A DNA stretch of 5,244 nt, from NCBI GenBank assembly GCA_029262975.1, contig JAJCYJ010000332.1, positions 1 to 5,244 of the forward strand. The letters run 5' to 3'. This DNA is from Saprospiraceae bacterium. Lineage in GTDB: Bacteria; Bacteroidota; Bacteroidia; Chitinophagales; Saprospiraceae. Shown here in pieces: positions 1-5,184 of the stretch. The translations under genes were made by a program, and so were the position numbers. The first letter of the stretch is position 1. Each line of letters opens with the position of its first letter. The notes beneath the pieces are model-generated. The model worked only from the letters and a program-made list of their open reading frames with translations, was not told the origin of the DNA and ran no database searches.

Positions 1-165
1 TTGCAGGAAGCTTTAACCGTCTATGGATTGATCGGTATTAAGTGTTGGATTTGCAAAGGAGAAGTATTAGGAAAGAGAGATTTATCACCTAATGTAGGTG
101 TGGAGACAGAGAAGCGAGGATCCAGAGGAAAGGGTCGAGGACGAGGGGACAGAAGAAATAGATAA
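1..165 (+). CDS. rpsC: 30S ribosomal protein S3 (uS3), C-terminal part
   Basis: This is the last 54 codons of S3, open at the left window edge and ending in TAA. S3 sits on the head of the small subunit, where it lines the mRNA entry channel and contributes to mRNA unwinding. The visible part begins with the end of the S3 C-terminal domain: VYGLIGIKCWICKGEVLG matches the conserved YG-IGVKVWI-KGE family segment. It is followed by a short linker (KRDLSPNVGVETE) and then a tail rich in Gly and Arg (GSRGKGRGRGDRRNR), which is probably disordered and RNA-contacting, as S3 tails usually are. Position directly before rplP is the standard S10-operon arrangement. The N-terminal KH domain lies outside the window, so intactness of the whole gene cannot be judged. 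Confidence 0.96.
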   Translation: MQEALTVYGLIGIKCWICKGEVLGKRDLSPNVGVETEKRGSRGKGRGRGDRRNR

Positions 166-197
166 TTTATTAAGAAAGATAACTTAAGAAGAGTATC
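166..197 (+). other. rpsC-rplP spacer, longest gap in the window, with a short direct repeat
   Basis: This 32-base A/T- and purine-rich spacer contains the heptamer TTAAGAA twice, at 170-176 and 184-190. The second copy runs into GAAGAG, five to ten bases before the rplP ATG. That is the closest thing to a ribosome binding site in the window, but it is a poor match to AGGAGG. No hairpin followed by a T-run is visible, and no clear Bacteroidota promoter (TTTG ... TAnnTTTG) could be picked out. Its function, if any, is unknown. Confidence 0.4.
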
Positions 198-617
198 ATG
201 TTACAGCCGAAACGGACTAAATATAGAAAGCAGCAAAAGGGACGTAATCGTGGATTAGCCCAAAGAGGAAACACTGTAGATTTCGGTTCATTTGGACTTA
301 AAGCAGTTACTTCTGGCCGAATTACCAGCCGTCAGATAGAATCTGCTCGTGTGGCGATGACCAGATATATGAAGAGAGAAGGTAAAGTTTGGATAAGAAT
401 CTTTCCGGATAAACCTGTAACATCGAAACCCCAGGAAGTAAGAATGGGAAAGGGTAAAGGTGCCCTTGATCACTATGTGGCTCAGATCAAACCTGGAAAG
501 GTGCTTTTTGAAATGGATGGAGTATCTTTTGCAGTTGCAAAGGAGGCCCTTCGATTAGCCGCACAAAAGTTACCGGTTTTAACTAAGACAATTACAAGAA
601 GAGACTACGTAGAATAA
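198..617 (+). CDS. rplP: 50S ribosomal protein L16 (uL16)
   Basis: L16 is a late-assembling large-subunit protein near the peptidyl transferase centre and the A-site tRNA elbow. At 139 residues it is close to the family norm. The N-terminus MLQPKRTKYRKQQKGRNRG (residues 1-19) is nearly identical to other bacterial L16 proteins, which fixes the ATG. FGSFGLKAV (29-37), the Arg-rich helix RQIESARVAMTR (45-56), WIRIFPDKP (65-73) and RMGKGKG (82-88) are all present. Arg82 lines up with E. coli Arg81, the residue hydroxylated there by the YcfD oxygenase; whether it is modified here cannot be seen. The C-terminal AKEALRLAAQKLP helix is intact. It follows rpsC after 32 bases and is separated from rpmC by 6 bases. 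Confidence 0.98.
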   Translation: MLQPKRTKYRKQQKGRNRGLAQRGNTVDFGSFGLKAVTSGRITSRQIESARVAMTRYMKREGKVWIRIFPDKPVTSKPQEVRMGKGKGALDHYVAQIKPGKVLFEMDGVSFAVAKEALRLAAQKLPVLTKTITRRDYVE

Positions 618-623
618 TATATC

Positions 624-878
624 ATGGCTTCGAAGAAATTTTTAGAATTACAAGATATGACTCAAGAGCAGTTGGAAAGCGAATATGCTATCACGCTCAG
701 CGGGTATAAAAAAATGAAGATTGATCATGCCATCAAAGGTCTTGAGAATCCGCTCACATTAAGAGAGGCAAGACGAGATGTAGCAAGATTAAGTTCAGAA
801 GTTAGAAGAAGACAATTGGCTAATGTGGCTCCTGAGACACGTACGAAGATTCGCGCTCGTCGCAGGAGAAATAAATAA
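624..878 (+). CDS. rpmC: 50S ribosomal protein L29 (uL29), with C-terminal basic tail
   Basis: L29 is a small helical protein near the polypeptide exit tunnel, where the family forms part of the docking surface for trigger factor and SRP. The family core is recognisable: an N-terminal helix with DMTQEQLESEY (11-21), then HAIKGLENPLTLREARRDVARLSSEVRRRQL (35-65), whose LENP and R-D-ARL residues are typical. At 84 residues it is longer than the usual 60-70. The excess is a tail at 66-84 ending TKIRARRRRNK, plus a few extra residues at the N-terminus. The ATG at 624 lies 6 bases after rplP, with TATATC before it and no Shine-Dalgarno sequence. An in-frame ATG at codon 12 would shorten the protein to 73 residues. 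I prefer the first ATG because it keeps the tight spacing. Identity is supported both by sequence and by the rplP-rpmC-rpsQ order. Confidence 0.94.
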   Translation: MASKKFLELQDMTQEQLESEYAITLSGYKKMKIDHAIKGLENPLTLREARRDVARLSSEVRRRQLANVAPETRTKIRARRRRNK

Positions 879-883
879 CCGCA

Positions 884-1135
884 ATGGAGAAAAATAAAAA
901 ACAAATTGTTGGTGTCGTGACCAGTACGAAGATGGATAAAACTATCTCGGTAAAAGTTGAACGTAAGATTAAACACCCTATTTACGGAAAATATCTGCGT
1001 AAGTCGAATAAGTTTTTAGCGCACGACGAGCTAAACGATTGTAATGAGGGCGACCTCGTAAGAATAATAGAGTCACGTCCATTAAGTCGTCGTAAAAGAT
1101 GGTCTTTAGTGGAAGTTTTAGAACGCGCTAAATAG
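884..1135 (+). CDS. rpsQ: 30S ribosomal protein S17 (uS17)
   Basis: S17 is a primary 16S rRNA binder with an OB-fold that helps nucleate assembly of the 30S body. The 83 residues match the family length. Diagnostic segments are VVTSTKMDKTISVKVERKIKHPIYGK (11-36), the F-AHDE stretch (44-49) and the signature GDLVRIIESRPLSRRKRW (56-73). The start is 5 bases after rpmC (spacer CCGCA). An AGGAG lies 15 bases upstream inside the rpmC tail codons, too far for a normal ribosome binding site. It ends in TAG, one of only two non-TAA stops here. It is the last gene of the S10-type set, and the first spc-type gene starts 8 bases later. Confidence 0.98.
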   Translation: MEKNKKQIVGVVTSTKMDKTISVKVERKIKHPIYGKYLRKSNKFLAHDELNDCNEGDLVRIIESRPLSRRKRWSLVEVLERAK

Positions 1136-1143
1136 AAAGTAAG

Positions 1144-1509
1144 ATGATTCAACAAGAGTCAAGATTAGACGTAGCGGATAATTCAGGAGCTAAGCGAGTA
1201 CTTTGCATCCGGGTATTAGGTGGGTCAAAACGCCGATATGCTTCGATCGGAGATACGATCGTAGTATCGGTCAAAGAATCAACTCCAGGTGGTATTAAAA
1301 AAGGAACTGTCTCCAAAGCAGTTGTTGTTCGTACCAAAAAAGAAATCAGAAGAAAAGACGGATCATATATTCGCTTCGATGACAATGCTGTTGTTCTTCT
1401 CAATGAAGGAGGTGAGCCACGAGGAACGAGGATTTTTGGCCCGGTTGCCAGAGAATTGAGAGATCGTGACTATATGAGAATTGTATCACTAGCCCCTGAG
1501 GTATTATAA
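1144..1509 (+). CDS. rplN: 50S ribosomal protein L14 (uL14)
   Basis: L14 lies on the intersubunit face of the 50S subunit, contacts 16S rRNA in a bridge and, in bacteria, is the binding site of the silencing factor RsfS. It has 121 residues, matching the family. MIQQESRLDVADNSGAKRV (1-19) is the highly conserved N-terminus and fixes the start. RRYASIGD, a basic V-KA-VVRTKKEIRR stretch, the RFDDNA-V motif, GTRIFGPVARELR and the terminal IVSLAPEVL are all intact. In E. coli this gene opens the spc operon behind its own promoter and a longer leader. Here it follows rpsQ after only AAAGTAAG, so it is most likely read from the S10 promoter or one inside upstream genes. Confidence 0.98.
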   Translation: MIQQESRLDVADNSGAKRVLCIRVLGGSKRRYASIGDTIVVSVKESTPGGIKKGTVSKAVVVRTKKEIRRKDGSYIRFDDNAVVLLNEGGEPRGTRIFGPVARELRDRDYMRIVSLAPEVL

Positions 1510-1518
1510 AAATTAGAA

Positions 1519-1851
1519 ATGGGTAAGAAAAGATTTGCTCCGAAACTACATGTTAAGAAAGGTGATACTGTCCAAGTTATTGCTGGTGATGACATTGGGA
1601 AAACAGGAGAAGTTCTCGAAGTATTAACAGAGAAATCAAGAGTAATTGTTGATGGCGTTAATATTAGAAAGAAGCATAATAAACCTTCTAATGATCAGCC
1701 GGGAGGAATCAATGAAATTAATGCGCCAATCCATATCTCCAATGTATTGTTACTCGATCCAAAATCAGGAGAAGGAACAAGAGTTGGAAGAAAAAAAGTA
1801 GATGGAAAGAATGTGCGCTTTTCCAGGAAATCAGGAGAAATAATAGCATAA
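1519..1851 (+). CDS. rplX: 50S ribosomal protein L24 (uL24)
   Basis: L24 is an assembly initiator that binds the 5' domain of 23S rRNA and later sits near the tunnel exit. The 110-residue protein has a KOW motif at about residues 12-38 (KKGDTVQVIAGDDIGKTGEV), then a basic NIRKKH segment and the G-I--INAPIHISNVLLLDP segment typical of bacterial L24. The C-terminal domain ends RVGRKKVDGKNVRFSRKSGE. The start is 9 bases after rplN, preceded by AAATTAGAA with no Shine-Dalgarno. Its TAA stop shares its last base with the ATG of rplE (TAATG), so termination on rplX can feed re-initiation on rplE. Confidence 0.97.
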   Translation: MGKKRFAPKLHVKKGDTVQVIAGDDIGKTGEVLEVLTEKSRVIVDGVNIRKKHNKPSNDQPGGINEINAPIHISNVLLLDPKSGEGTRVGRKKVDGKNVRFSRKSGEIIA

Positions 1852-2405
1852 TGGCTTATATACCAAGATTACAAGAACATTATAAGAAAGAAGTAGCCCC
1901 TAAGCTATTGGATAAATTTCAATATAAATCTGTTATGCAGATTCCGAGAATTGAGAAAATTTGTCTCAATCAGGGGATTGGTGGAGCTACTCAGGATAAG
2001 AAACTTGTTGAATCCTCTTTGAATGAAATGTCTTCGATTGCTGGACAAAAAGCAGTGCCTACGATCGCTAAAAAATCTGTTTCTAACTTCAAGTTGAGGG
2101 AAGGAATGACGATCGGTTCAAGGGTAACGCTCAGATCAAAGCAGATGTACGAGTTTTTGGACAGGTTGATAGCAGTTGCCTTACCCAGAGTGAGAGATTT
2201 CAGGGGTATTAGTGAAAAGGCTTTTGACGGTAGAGGTAATTATACTTTAGGTGTCAAAGAACAAATCATTTTTCCGGAAATAGATATTGATAAAGTAAAT
2301 AACATTACTGGTCTTGACATTACTATTGTTACAAGTGCTAAGACTGATAAAGAAGCACATGCTCTTCTCAAGGAGATGGGTATGCCATTTAAGAATAGAA
2401 ACTAG
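1851..2405 (+). CDS. rplE: 50S ribosomal protein L5 (uL5)
   Basis: L5 binds 5S rRNA together with L18 and places it in the central protuberance; it also contacts the P-site tRNA. At 184 residues it is slightly longer than E. coli L5 (179). Visible family segments are YKSVMQIPRIEKICLNQGIG (25-44), the L5 signature region; AGQKAVPTIAKKSVSNFKLREG (64-85); LPRVRDFRGIS (111-121); FDGRGNYTLGVKEQIIFPEID (125-145); and GLDITIVTSAKTD near the C-terminus. The start codon overlaps the rplX stop by one base, which argues for translational coupling. An AGGAG 13 bases upstream is too distant to be convincing. In E. coli, S8 represses the operon by binding around the rplE start; no spacer exists here for an equivalent site. 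The stop is TAG. Confidence 0.98.
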   Translation: MAYIPRLQEHYKKEVAPKLLDKFQYKSVMQIPRIEKICLNQGIGGATQDKKLVESSLNEMSSIAGQKAVPTIAKKSVSNFKLREGMTIGSRVTLRSKQMYEFLDRLIAVALPRVRDFRGISEKAFDGRGNYTLGVKEQIIFPEIDIDKVNNITGLDITIVTSAKTDKEAHALLKEMGMPFKNRN

Positions 2406-2415
2406 AAAATAATAT

Positions 2416-2685
2416 ATGGCTAAGAAGTCAATCATAGCAAGGGAAGCTAAACGCCAACGTCTGGTCGCAAAATATGCGGATTTACGTAAGAAGTTAAAGG
2501 ATGCTGGTGATTACGAAGCACTGGACAAACTTCCGAGAAATGGATCAGCGGTTCGGTTGCACAACAGGTGTAGATTGACCGGAAGACCAAAAGGATATAT
2601 GAGAAGATTCGGACTTAACAGGGTGACATTTCGTAAGATGGCACTTGAGGGAAAAATTCCAGGAATAACTAAAGCAAGCTGGTAA
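2416..2685 (+). CDS. rpsN: 30S ribosomal protein S14 (uS14), zinc-independent short form
   Basis: S14 is in the head of the 30S subunit, next to S3 and S10. The 89-residue protein starts MAKKSIIAREAKRQRLVAKY and carries the conserved C-terminal block NRCRLTGRPKGYMRRFGLNR (50-69) and KIPGITKASW (80-89). The zinc-binding S14 type has two CxxC pairs in a protein of about 61 residues. Here only one Cys (Cys52) is present, and the protein has the 20-30-residue insert, so it belongs to the C-minus, zinc-free class. The spacer after rplE is AAAATAATAT, with ATG immediately following and no Shine-Dalgarno. This is the normal place for S14 in the spc operon. Confidence 0.98.
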   Translation: MAKKSIIAREAKRQRLVAKYADLRKKLKDAGDYEALDKLPRNGSAVRLHNRCRLTGRPKGYMRRFGLNRVTFRKMALEGKIPGITKASW

Positions 2686-2696
2686 ACAGATAAGAT

Positions 2697-3098
2697 ATGG
2701 CATTAACAGATCCAATAGCGGATTATTTAACCAGGATACGCAATGCTCAAAAAGCAGGACATCGCGTTGTGGATATTCCATCTTCAAGAATGAAGAGAAG
2801 TATCACAGAAATACTGTACAACCAAGGATACATTCTCAAGTACAAATTTGAAGAAGAAGGTCCACAAGGCCTTATCAAAATTGCCTTGAAGTATGACCCG
2901 ATATCCAAAGAGCCGGTTATCAAAAAATTAGGAAGAATTAGCAAACCTGGATTACGACAATATTCAGGAGCAACAGATCTTCCAAGGATTATTAATGGCC
3001 TTGGTATAGCGATCGTTTCAACTTCAAAAGGTCTTATGACCAACAAGCAAGCGAAACGTGAAAATATCGGCGGTGAAGTCATTTGTTACGTTTATTAA
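2697..3098 (+). CDS. rpsH: 30S ribosomal protein S8 (uS8)
   Basis: S8 is a primary binder of the central domain of 16S rRNA (helix 21) and, in E. coli, the translational repressor of the spc operon. The protein has 133 residues, the family length. The N-terminus MALTDPIADYLTRIRNAQ is standard, followed by an IPSSRMK motif, LGRISKPGLRQY, and the C-terminal RNA-binding signature STSKGLMTNKQAKRENIGGEVICYVY (108-133), in which the STSKG loop is intact. Its RNA-binding residues therefore look normal, but whether it autoregulates this operon is unknown; see the remark on the rplX/rplE overlap. It lies 11 bases after rpsN and 9 before rplF. Confidence 0.98.
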   Translation: MALTDPIADYLTRIRNAQKAGHRVVDIPSSRMKRSITEILYNQGYILKYKFEEEGPQGLIKIALKYDPISKEPVIKKLGRISKPGLRQYSGATDLPRIINGLGIAIVSTSKGLMTNKQAKRENIGGEVICYVY

Positions 3099-3107
3099 GA
3101 TAATATT

Positions 3108-3659
3108 ATGTCTAGAATAGGGAATGCACCAATAGCTATAACCAAGGGAGTAACTGTCACAGTTGACAAATCAAATGTCGTGACGGTTAAAGGTCCTAAA
3201 GGTGAATTGAGTGAATCGATTAATACGGATTTGACTGTCAAACAAGAGGATGGCGATGTAATAGTAGCGCGTCCAACAGATCAAAAAAGACACAAATCTT
3301 TACATGGCCTGAGTAGAGCTCTTATCAATAATATGATAGTAGGAGTATCTGAAGGTTATAAAATCGAACTTGAACTTCAAGGTGTTGGATATAGAGTTGC
3401 GAATACAGGGAATTTTTTGGAACTAACGCTTGGATATTCTCATCCAATTTATTTCATGGTTCCAGGAGAAATCAGTGTTGTAACTGCTATGGAAAAGGGA
3501 AAAAACCCCGCTATCATTTTGGAAGGAATCGACAAGCAGCTTATTGGACAGGTGGCCGCTAAAATCCGAGCCTTCAGAAAGCCTGAACCATATAAAGGAA
3601 AAGGTGTCAGATTTAAAGGAGAAGAAATTAGAAGAAAAGCTGGTAAAACTGCTACATAA
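3108..3659 (+). CDS. rplF: 50S ribosomal protein L6 (uL6)
   Basis: L6 lies near the factor-binding site and the sarcin-ricin loop of the 50S subunit and consists of two similar alpha/beta domains. The 183 residues agree with the family. MSRIGNAPI (1-9) fixes the start. Domain one contains VTVKGPKGELS and the HGLSRALINNMIVGVSEGY helix. Domain two starts around LELQGVGYRV and has LTLGYSHPI, a DKQLIGQVAAKIRAFRKPEPYKGKGV segment and RFKGEEIRRKAGKTA at the C-terminus, which is the bacterial L6 signature. The 9-base spacer is GATAATATT, nearly the same as the one before rpsE (AGTAATATT). Confidence 0.98.
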   Translation: MSRIGNAPIAITKGVTVTVDKSNVVTVKGPKGELSESINTDLTVKQEDGDVIVARPTDQKRHKSLHGLSRALINNMIVGVSEGYKIELELQGVGYRVANTGNFLELTLGYSHPIYFMVPGEISVVTAMEKGKNPAIILEGIDKQLIGQVAAKIRAFRKPEPYKGKGVRFKGEEIRRKAGKTAT

Positions 3660-3668
3660 ATAGAAACC

Positions 3669-4013
3669 ATGAAAAGTAGTCTAACATCGAGAGATAAAAT
3701 TCGGTTGCGTATCCGTAAGAAAATTCGTGGTACCGCGGAACGACCAAGGCTAAGTGTATTCCGAAGTAATAAAGGTATTTATTGTCAATTGATTGACGAC
3801 AAATCCGGTCAGACTTTAGCATCCTCTTCAATAAAAGAGGCTACGGCGTCCGGGTCAAAAATCGAGATTGCAAAAGCAGTAGGTGTTGATATTGCAGAAA
3901 AGGCAAAATCACTTAATGTCGAAAAAGTTGTTTTTGACAGAGCAGGTTATTTATATCATGGCCGTGTGAAGGCACTTGCAGATGGAGCAAGAGAAGGTGG
4001 ACTTCAATTTTAA
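3669..4013 (+). CDS. rplR: 50S ribosomal protein L18 (uL18)
   Basis: L18 binds 5S rRNA and, with L5, anchors it in the central protuberance. The 114 residues match the usual length. An Arg/Lys-rich N-terminus (RDKIRLRIRKKIRG, 8-21) is followed by the diagnostic ERPRLSVFRSNKGIYCQLIDD (24-44), a T-ASSS strand and the conserved C-terminal block FDRAGYLYHGRVKALADGAREGGLQF (89-114). The first seven residues (MKSSLTS) are less conserved than the rest. The ATG at 3669 is 9 bases after rplF (spacer ATAGAAACC) and is the first available start, so the call is secure. Confidence 0.98.
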   Translation: MKSSLTSRDKIRLRIRKKIRGTAERPRLSVFRSNKGIYCQLIDDKSGQTLASSSIKEATASGSKIEIAKAVGVDIAEKAKSLNVEKVVFDRAGYLYHGRVKALADGAREGGLQF

Positions 4014-4022
4014 AGTAATATT

Positions 4023-4538
4023 ATGGCAAAGACAAATAATAGAATTAGTCCGGGAGATACTGATCTTAAAGAAAAGCTGGTAAATCTTAATCGTGTTGCG
4101 AAGGTAACGAAGGGTGGACGGACGTTTAGCTTTTCTGCCGTTGTCGTTGTAGGCGATGGCAATGGAACGGTTGGACATGGACTTGGAAAAGCAAGGGATG
4201 TATCAGAATCAATTGCCAAGGCAGTAGATGATGCAAAGAAAAATCTTGTCAAATTCCCAATTATTAAAGGGACGATACCACATGAGCAAAAAGGTAAATA
4301 CGGAGCAGGTAAAGTACTTATCAAACCGGCATCTGATGGAACAGGATTGATTGCGGGAGGTGCTATGAGAGCCGTTTTAGAGATTGGTGGTGTACACAAC
4401 TGTCTGGCTAAGTCTCAAGGTTCGTCAAATCCTCATAATGTAATCAAAGCTACAATTGATGCACTTCAGAAACTTAGAAGTGCCAAGGATGTTGCGCAAG
4501 AAAGGGGAATTACTCTAAAAACTCTTTTTGAAGGATAA
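4023..4538 (+). CDS. rpsE: 30S ribosomal protein S5 (uS5)
   Basis: S5 is at the back of the 30S subunit near the mRNA entry channel and influences decoding accuracy. The protein has 171 residues. The N-terminal double-stranded-RNA-binding-like domain is clear: LNRVAKVTKGGRTFSFSA (22-39), then VVVGDGNGTVGHGLGKA (41-57). The C-terminal domain contains PASDGTGLIAGGAMRAVLEIGGVHN (102-126), AKSQGSSNPHNVIKAT (129-144) and a final helix. The loop at 24-33, where spectinomycin-resistance changes map in E. coli S5, has an ordinary wild-type-like sequence (RVAKVTKGGR). A four-codon-plus extension precedes the domain (NNRISPGDTD). The spacer is AGTAATATT, with no Shine-Dalgarno. Confidence 0.98.
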   Translation: MAKTNNRISPGDTDLKEKLVNLNRVAKVTKGGRTFSFSAVVVVGDGNGTVGHGLGKARDVSESIAKAVDDAKKNLVKFPIIKGTIPHEQKGKYGAGKVLIKPASDGTGLIAGGAMRAVLEIGGVHNCLAKSQGSSNPHNVIKATIDALQKLRSAKDVAQERGITLKTLFEG

Positions 4539-4543
4539 ACACT

Positions 4544-4723
4544 ATGGCAAAATTGAAATTAACATTAGTCCGAAGTATTATAGGCAAGGCTAAAGATCAG
4601 AAAGCCACAATACTGGCTCTTGGTTTGAGACGAATGAATCAAACTGTTGAAAAAGATGCGAGTCCTCAGGTTAGAGGCATGGTTAAGAAGGTACAACATT
4701 TATTGTTAGTTGAAGAATTATAA
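4544..4723 (+). CDS. rpmD: 50S ribosomal protein L30 (uL30)
   Basis: This is a short 59-residue gene lying between rpsE and rplO, read by direct translation: MAKLKLTLVRSIIGKAKDQK, then ATILALGLRRMNQTVEKDAS, then PQVRGMVKKVQHLLLVEEL and TAA. L30 is a small peripheral 50S protein with a ferredoxin-like fold. The matching family pattern is VRS-IG--KDQKATI-ALGLR-M---V---, followed by P-VRGM--KV-HL, and the length is typical of bacterial L30 (about 58-60). The start is 5 bases after rpsE (spacer ACACT) and the stop is 5 bases before rplO. Some bacterial lineages lack L30; this one keeps it in the usual place. Confidence 0.97.
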   Translation: MAKLKLTLVRSIIGKAKDQKATILALGLRRMNQTVEKDASPQVRGMVKKVQHLLLVEEL

Positions 4724-4728
4724 TTCAG

Positions 4729-5175
4729 ATGGAATTACATACACTGAAACCAGCTAAAGGAGCTGTAAAAAATAGAAAGCGTATCGCCAGGGGCCAGGGC
4801 TCAGGTAGAGGCGGGACTGCGACAAGAGGTCACAAAGGAGCGAAATCCAGATCAGGATGGTCTAAAAAAAGGAATTTTGAAGGTGGGCAGATGCCTCTTC
4901 AGATGCGTTTACCAAAGAGAGGTTTTAAAAGCCCGAATCGCATTGCCTATATCGCTTTAAACGTAAGCCGATTATCGGAAATATCTGAGAAGTATGGTGT
5001 TTCTGAAATCTCACCGGAAGTCCTTTATAAATTAGGTATTACCAAGAAAAATGATTTGGTAAAAATCCTCGGAAATGGTGATCTGACAGCTAAGGTAAAT
5101 GTTAAAGCGCATGCTTTTTCTGCCAGTGCTGAAGAAAAGATTAAGGCTCAGGGAGGAACTGCAGACAAACTCTAA
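4729..5175 (+). CDS. rplO: 50S ribosomal protein L15 (uL15)
   Basis: L15 is a 23S rRNA-binding protein whose long basic N-terminal extension penetrates the 50S core. The 148-residue protein begins MELHTLKPAKGAVKNRKRIARG, and residues 21-40 form the Gly/Arg/Lys-rich arm with RGQGSGRGGTATRGHKG, a version I associate with Bacteroidota. It is followed by FEGGQMPLQMRLPKRGF, the conserved L15 segment. The globular C-terminal domain ends VNVKAHAFSASAEEKIKAQGG, which fits the family's K-H-FS-SA---I---GG ending. It begins 5 bases after rpmD (TTCAG) and is followed by secY after 9 bases, the standard spc order. Confidence 0.98.
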   Translation: MELHTLKPAKGAVKNRKRIARGQGSGRGGTATRGHKGAKSRSGWSKKRNFEGGQMPLQMRLPKRGFKSPNRIAYIALNVSRLSEISEKYGVSEISPEVLYKLGITKKNDLVKILGNGDLTAKVNVKAHAFSASAEEKIKAQGGTADKL

Positions 5176-5184
5176 AAAAAGTAG

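Noticed and set aside
864..868. AGGAG as a Shine-Dalgarno site for rpsQ
   Set aside because: It ends 15 bases before the ATG, outside the usual 5-9, and is explained by the Arg-Arg codons of the L29 tail.
1833..1837. AGGAG as a Shine-Dalgarno site for rplE
   Set aside because: It is 13 bases from the ATG and lies in Ser-Gly-Glu codons of rplX; the stop/start overlap explains initiation better.
1842..1859. Small hairpin with the rplE ATG in its loop
   Set aside because: Only about five pairs with a bulge, mostly A-T; too weak to call without covariation evidence.
3832..3841. Possible terminator or attenuator from short inverted sequences around AAAAGAGG in rplR
   Set aside because: It lies within a conserved coding region, with no T-run and no stable G+C-rich stem.
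4010..4399. A 129-codon open frame on the minus strand opposite rpsE
   Set aside because: It lies entirely antisense to a highly conserved S5 gene, and its translation (Ser/Pro/Phe/Leu-rich) looks like the mirror of the S5 codons rather than a protein family. The same applies to the shorter minus-strand frames opposite rplN, rpsH and rplF.
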